Source: Ptychodera flava (Eukaryota; Hemichordata; Enteropneusta; Ptychoderidae). From it: DNA of 64,000 nucleotides. The notes under the pieces are model-generated. The model saw only the letters and a program-made list of their open reading frames with translations. It had not been told where the DNA came from and ran no database searches. Made by a program: the position numbers and the translations under genes. Within the stretch, counting starts at the first letter, position 1, and every line of letters starts with the position of its first letter. Shown here piece by piece: positions 58,881 through 64,000 of the stretch. Where the stretch lies: positions 41,804,694 to 41,868,693 of the forward strand of contig NC_091934.1 of NCBI RefSeq assembly GCF_041260155.1, written 5' to 3'.

Positions 58881-59809
58881 ATGGCATGTTGTGTTGTAAA
58901 ATCAAAGTAGTAATTTTGGCATGGTTGGACACCATACCCTCTGGCATTAAACTGTAACAATCATGACGTTGACAATTATTCAATTTTCATGCTGGGCTTT
59001 TTCTGCGGGGTGTCCCACTCTGTTTTCTTTTCTCGAACGGGCCTCTTTTTTTCTACTGAGGGTTTTTTTTTTTTTTTTTGGTAACCTCTTTTTTTTTTGT
59101 AACCTCGCTTTGGTTTTTTTCCCAAGCTGACCTCGTTTTGGTTTCTTTACAGCCTCAACGCCGGCGCGATCTCGGTCGACTTTTCAATTGTGATTCTCTT
59201 TCTTTTTTTAGTCAGACCTGATGGTGGTTCGTTTTGTTTTTTGGTAGTAGTGCAAGTACTATTTGTGGTTTTGTTTTTAATCATTTCAATATTTTTTGTG
59301 TGTGTGTGTGCTTGATTTTTTTTCCTTTTTTTCCCTTATAATCAGCATTCATTGCACCTTTATATCAAATACACGTGTATGTGTACGTCAATAAGTATGG
59401 GAGTGTGGTATTTCCAAATTTTTGAAAAGTTTATCTTCTCATTACGGTTTAAAGAATATTTTACAATTAAGCATTACATAACATTCTGCCCTTTTTTGCA
59501 ATAATACTTTTCTCGTTTATTTTCTTCCGTAATTCCATCGAATTTTTATTTCAATCAAGAAGGACGGTTGCACGTAATCTTTATCTGTACAGGCACATTC
59601 AATATTTAATGACACGTATTTTCAAATGAATGCTATTTTTATGAAAAGGTACATTAATAAAATGCAATGATATGGACGAAAGAACTTTTTTCTTTATTAT
59701 TCATACACGTTTAAGACTTAATTTTTAGAAAGAAAATTTGACAGTTTATTTTACTCTATGACGATAAATATTTTTGAAACATTTGGCCCGCCGTACAGAC
59801 ACTGGTAGA

Positions 59810-60160
59810 AATTAATTCTAGCACACATTAAATTAATTGCAGCTTGTGAAAACATTTTGAATCCAAAATTAATTGAAGGAATTAATATATTAAATCTAGA
59901 CTACATAAAATTAATTCCGGCACATAAAAAACATATAATAAATTGAAATGTTGGCAAAATTAATTCTAGACTACATAAAATTAATTACAGCAAAGATAAG
60001 CAGAAATAATTAATTGGAACACATAAAATTAATTCGGCATGACTACACAAAATTAATTAAAGCACATAAAATTAATTAAAAGAAACATACAATTTATTCG
60101 AGGTGCTAGTAAATTAATTCCAGTATACATAAAATTAATTATAACATACTAAAATTAATA
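59810..60160. repeat. Degenerate 'acataaaattaatt' tandem repeat
   Basis: Around ten imperfect units containing AATTAATT at the outer end of the right outer arm. A shorter version with 'aattaattcgagcaaacac' is at 51995-52085. Confidence 0.75.
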
Positions 60161-61420
60161 AAACATAATTTTGACCAGAACGGGGCCCCATAGATATTGG
60201 TTGAAATTGAATTTTGTGCTAGTAGCGAATATACTGTCTTTTTGTCTGTGATACTGATCGTATCGATCAGCTGATAACATGGAAGCTCATTGGTGTCGAT
60301 GTTCGTATTGATGAAATATTCCCTTCTTGCATTTCACGTGTCTTGAGCTCTTTGAATGACATGATGTTGAAAGTTGGTGTTTCAAGCTGGATTTAGACGG
60401 TAGGGATGTAATTAATTTTCATTTTCTTCGAAAATACATCGTTTTTATTTCCAAATAGAATCATGAACGTACTGCATATTTTTTGTGCGTTGAACGTGCG
60501 TGTACAGCACAGTGCAGTGAATGTGGAGTGTGTGTGTGTAAATGTATACAGTATACAGATTCAGGGCCGATCTTGGCTGGGCTATGCTCACTGGGTTCAA
60601 ACTCAGTTTACATTTCCTTCATTCGTTTTCTACGTATAAAAATTCAATGGCATTGCTAAACATATTAAAAAAATAGCAAAAATGTACCCCCTCCCGGCCC
60701 ATAATTGACGAAAGCAAACTTTCCACTCCACAATGCATTTGAATGGCTTTGCCTCGTACACTATGTCGTGCAAAGTTTGCTTTCATCCATTAATGGCCGG
60801 GAGGGGATGCATTATTGCTCAATCAATACGCCAAGTAAGTAGTACTGTCACCAGGCATTCTATTACCATGCACTGTCTGTCGTGTTTTGATTGGTCGAGC
60901 TTAACCACGTGACTGACCACAAATACACAGTAATGGTCTGTTTATATGCCCGTGAATATGAATAATAAGATTAACAACTCAAAGTATCGTAACTTTGCAG
61001 CTCAAACGTAAATCATAATCAATCACAAAATAAAATGGAGCACTTTTGGGCCAAGTCGAGGTACTTTTTTCTGAAAATATTTCCAGTTTTGCCAATATTT
61101 TACAGCGCGCGTGGCAGTGCGTCACGTATTGCTCAGTTCTGGGGCCCAGTTGTCGTTCGCTCCGAAAATTTTCGCAAATTTTTGACGGTTTTCTCCGGTT
61201 CGTTGATGATATAATGGAAATAACAGACTCCGCTCTGACACTATAGATAGGCTACATTATACCCAGTATAAGTTTTCTATTTTTGTACAGAAAACAGTAA
61301 TTTCGTGACGAGTTTTGTTTTGCTGGTAAATAGTTAAAATATTATTGTAGATTCGGTTTTCTTTCTTTCATATCTCCTTTTCATGACTTGTTTGCGATGG
61401 GCTGAGGCCAAGCATTTGAA
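60161..61420. other. No recognised gene
   Basis: Contains an inverted repeat at 60687-60808 and a promoter-like stretch near 60880-60930 (ATTGG and CACGTGAC) that resembles the left part of the Crypton-related elements. The open frame 61046-61246 is unsupported. Confidence 0.4.
60687..60808. repeat. 122-bp inverted repeat
   Basis: Arms of about 36 nt, 'cccctcccggcccataattg' and its complement with mismatches, with 'gaaagcaaactt' and 'aagtttgctttc' inside. Confidence 0.8.
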
Positions 61421-61743
61421 CAAAGATTGCATAATACAGTTCATATGCAAATAAGTGTACAAGTCAAGGAAGTTGTTTCCATGGTAAAATTAATCTTTGA
61501 TGACAGTTGATTAGATACACTCATGTGAAGTGTCCAGTTTAGGTGTTCTTATGTTCCAAAGAAAAGATAAAATGAAAACGTACTTCTGTACAATAGAAGA
61601 TAATACAGTCAATATTGCATATTGAAGTGATTTATGTCCGGGATAAGAGGCATACTTTGTGACTGCAGGTAAAAAATAGGTCATTTCATGTCGCAAGTAG
61701 AATTCTACAAGCTTACTGGAGTATACTGAATCCATGAAAAAGT

Positions 61744-61749
61744 TTTATT
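61744..61749 (-). terminator. Putative polyadenylation signal of copy E
   Basis: AATAAA on the minus strand, about 260 nt past the copy E stop. Conserved with copy B (10654-10659). Confidence 0.5.
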
Positions 61750-62007
61750 TCTCAGTTTATTTCAATTAATGAGGCCCGACTTCGTGCGATAAAGTAAAGG
61801 CAACAATTCTGTGATAGATAACCGGTGAACTTGTGATTATAATTTTTGACATTCCTTTGCAGTACATCATGATCTGTCTGTCGTCACTAATGGTGGCGCT
61901 CTTTCCAAATGTTTCGTTCTGAAATTCGAAGCGGTATCGCAACATAAAAACGACGTCTTGTGACATTGCGACACCATCGATTACGTACTCCGCACATTGA
62001 GCTTTCA

Positions 62008-62889
62008 TCATTGACTCTTTATCTTCGACATTTCAAATATCTCTCCGCCGTGCATGGATTCATTTTCTTCACCGCCTCTTGAGCGAAACTGGGCAGCGAT
62101 TTCCTTAAAACTCTTGAGTTTTGTCTCCGGCACCAAGAAATATGTAAATAGTGTGTAGTATATCAAGATCACCACGAATATTGCGAACATGTACGCACCC
62201 ATCGCTGCCTGAAAAAAATCAAAGTTTGAATGAGTTAAAAAACATGGATACGCAGTACTACACCGTGCATTTCATAATTATTTTCAGTACAGCGTGTATG
62301 ATGGAGAGTATAAGGACGCTGTGCTGTTAGGCTTCAGGCGCAAGTTCAATAGAGTATGTATTCTAAGCTGAAATTAATAAAATCATCAATCATCCCCGAT
62401 AATCAAACGATTGCGATGATAATGATGAGTGGCTCTGCAAAAGGACTCTCCGATCTTGTATGGGATTTTGTGACAATGTCCTCGATAGAACAAACAAAAA
62501 CAAAAGACGCATACTGACAATACTGTTTATGAAGAATTACGTAGGAGTCAAGGTTGCGAGATGAAGTACTCGGATGTTGAAACGAAATACAGAATAACGT
62601 GACTGTATTCTACAGCGCCTTCGTCAGATGTAATTGTTGTGCGAAAATTTAGTTGCATCATACTGTTCAATTATTTAGGAGTATATAGAACATAATTAAA
62701 ATACAAAACATATGATGAGCTGATATATGTTTTTATGATATAAAAGTTGTGTAAAAATCACCTGCATGTACGGGAACAGAAAGTTGATCAGAACTCCGCT
62801 CCACCACTGAACCTGTACAGCAATACTGACGGCGGTGGGCCTTGGGCCTTGGGACCAGAGCTCAGGCACAATTATTAAGGCAACACCAG
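62008..62889 (-). CDS. GLUT/SLC2A-like sugar transporter, copy E (3' end; rest outside window)
   Basis: Last two exons: 62762-62889 (128 bp, TM10-11) and 62008-62208 (201 bp, TM12 and C-terminus, TGA at 62008-62010). Lengths and phases equal those of copy B exons 10 and 11. Motifs: I-I-V-P-E-L-W-S-Q-G-P-R-P-T-A and [16 protein letters not shown]. Both exons are open and the 3' flank is conserved with B. The intron is only 553 bp and lacks the 4.5-kb element found in B. Upstream exons must lie beyond base 64000. The role is as for copy B, with unknown substrate. Confidence 0.85.
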
Positions 62890-63033
62890 CTACAAATTCA
62901 ATGTAGTGAGAAAATTATATCTTTATGGACTTTATTTGGAAATTCAGATATTGTAAAAGAATTGAGTAGACATAAATATTGGGTATTCGAAATTTACCGA
63001 TTTCCTGTCATTAAATTATCACTATCTCTTTTT

Positions 63034-63392
63034 ATTACACCTCACGTATTATCCAGTTACTGTGATTGGCTGAGCCTCACTCATGTGATGGGCAACAAAT
63101 GATAAAACATGAGTGAGGTGTAATTGCCCTGTTGCGTGCACATAGCCCGCCATTGCCGCCATCGCGTTTTTACCGCGCGTCGTTTCTGTGCATAACAAGT
63201 CATCGCATAAATTCGTAAGAAAGACTAGACAACACTGTGTTCGTTTTAGGCATTACTTTAAATTAAACTTCAATTACAGGTATCATTTCAATCGAACAAG
63301 AAATGGAACAATTCACTGTGGTGAGTCTCGACACTTGACTACATTGTAAGCAAAGTTTCGAAAACAAAGGTGTGTGTTCGGTTTAATAAAAT
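63034..63392 (+). mobile_element. Short Crypton-family-like element without recombinase ORF
   Basis: The left end 'ttattacacctcacgtatta' resembles the start of the elements at 33815 and 63398, including a CCAAT-type ATTGGCT. 'acatgagtgaggtgtaa' follows. The right end 'tgttcggtttaataaaat' resembles the region before the terminal hairpin at 34290. Inside is a tiny candidate exon, ATGGAACAATTCACTGTG before GTGAGT (63303-63320). It sits head to tail with the next copy. Confidence 0.45.
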
Positions 63393-63397
63393 AATTA

Positions 63398-64000
63398 TTA
63401 CACCTCACTCATTCAGTGTGCACTGCCATTGGTTAAACACGACTCACGTGACATGTAAAAGAACGTGATGATGCCCTCTGCGAACGTGATGATGCCCTCT
63501 GCATTTGATATTACATGGATGACGTCATTTTACTTACTGCGCATCCTTTCTGCGCTAAAAACAAATTGTCGTTCGCTTGTTGTACTTTGCAGTTGGCAAC
63601 TTATGGCTGCGAAACGTCATGCAGAGCTGTCACCGGCACAGTTAGACGATATTTTGATGCAAGTAAACAGCAAACGAACAAAAATGGCAACAAGGAATGC
63701 AGTTTTGTCAGCTACTATGCAAGCAACAAATTTGGATACGCCACCGAGGAGATCGGCAAACTTTAGCGGCAACCCTAGACTCGTCACTGACAACATTTTA
63801 CGCTGAGGTCCGGACTCAGAAGGCGAACTGTACTCGAAGAAGGCTTTATGTTTTTGTTTCTTAGGATGTTTGCTTGTTCGGTGTAATAAAAATAATAACA
63901 CACGCTAACACGGGTATGATCACGATTATTGCCCGTCCTCGTGCTGGTGCTCATGATGATAATATTGATGATATCCTCGCCTTCTACTCGGGCATCGGCA
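63398..64000 (+). mobile_element. Crypton-related non-autonomous element, copy 2 (cut by window end)
   Basis: Highly similar to 33815-34420: same left end, repeated 'gtgatgatgccctctgcgaa' units, same ORF start (ATG 63603) and same approach to the hairpin. The window ends inside the hairpin region. Confidence 0.7.
63603..63806 (+). pseudogene. Disrupted copy of the DUF3504 N-terminal ORF
   Basis: Begins as at 34039 (MAAKRHAELSPAQLDDILMQ, then N-S-K-R-T-K-M-A-T-R-N-A). A 4-nt shortfall relative to copy 1 near 63704 shifts the frame, and it ends at 63806. The C-S-F-V-S-Y-Y-A-S-N-K-F-G-Y frame is still readable beyond the indel (to 63766). Non-functional if the ORF matters. Confidence 0.65.

Larger units (their letters stand above)
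54555..58936. mobile_element. Inner giant foldback element, 4.4 kb, 7-bp target duplication
   Basis: The left end TATGGTGTCCAA and right end TTGGACACCATA are directly flanked by CCCTCTG (54548-54554 and 58937-58943). The arms 54555-56517 and 56647-58936 are near-perfect inverted copies around a 129-bp spacer. From the tip inward each arm holds a minisatellite array, a 'gctagctctgcggagcaggg' block, about 1 kb of unique DNA and a 0.3-kb stretch reaching the spacer. ORFs found in one arm recur mirrored in the other and are not genes. No transposase is present, so it is a non-autonomous foldback. Confidence 0.9.
51995..60160. mobile_element. Outer foldback: inverted arms of ~1 kb around the inner foldback
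   Basis: Left arm 51995-52920 and right arm 58975-60160 are inverted relatives. Shared landmarks are 'gccaaatgtttcaaaaatat', 'ttgaaataaaaattcg', 'aggtgcaatga(g/a)tgctgat', A-rich versus T-rich tracts and 'aattaatt' repeats at the outer ends. Similarity is lower than in the inner element, so it is older. Middle DNA (52921-54547) holds hairpins and no recognised gene. Outer borders are approximate and no target duplication was found. Confidence 0.65.

Noticed and set aside
54556-58960. Repetitive ORFs with 'NSTCYLTTHHALPNPILQ'-like text and matching pairs on opposite strands
   Set aside because: They are readings of the minisatellite and of mirrored arms; identical proteins on both strands reflect the palindrome.

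Overview
This is eukaryotic, AT-rich, intron-rich, repeat-dense genomic DNA. GT-AG introns, a tRNA-derived SINE, Crypton (DUF3504) recombinase pieces, an L1/Tx1-type LINE, a Polinton-like fossil and long simple repeats fit a marine invertebrate, perhaps a non-vertebrate deuterostome such as a hemichordate or amphioxus. The species call is inference; only 'metazoan' is secure.

The host backbone is a tandem array of divergent GLUT/SLC2A-type sugar transporter genes, all on the minus strand. Copy A (305-4541, exons 1-8) runs off the left edge. Copy B (10912-31716) has eleven recognisable exons from TM1 to the C-terminus. Copy C (about 45085-45181) is a decayed single exon. Copy D (46269-50152) is a six-exon duplicate of B's 5' half with two indel-bearing exons. 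Copy E (62008-62889) shows the last two exons and continues past the right edge. Exon lengths match between copies (102, 158, 125, 116, 160, 188, 113, 102, 82, 128 and 201 bp), which makes the models firm. Wherever the relevant exons are present, residues that bind glucose in human GLUT1 are replaced, so the substrate is open. No first coding exon was found for any copy. Intron 6 of A and B appears to need a microexon of 3n+1 nt.

Most of the rest is mobile DNA. From left to right: a 5'-truncated LINE (7441-9310); a 4.5-kb TIR element (11547-16078) in B's last intron, for which copy E gives the empty site, with a 694-bp TTAA foldback (13454-14147) inside it; a broken Polinton-like element (19095-25047) in B's intron 7; a Crypton-related non-autonomous element with a terminal hairpin (33815-34494), seen again at 63034-64000; TIR elements at 35071-36000 and 41431-42653; a ~145-bp tandem array with a SINE in it (37820-39350); a DUF3504 fragment (51140-51661); and at 51995-60160 a nested pair of foldback structures. 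The inner one (54555-58936) is a 4.4-kb near-palindrome with a 7-bp target duplication and higher-order minisatellite arrays in both arms.

Three isolated exon-like segments lie between transporter copies: an SDR-type exon (36247-36446, +) and two unidentified ones (40741-40839, +; 42837-42990, -). The stretches between named features hold simple repeats or nothing I can recognise.
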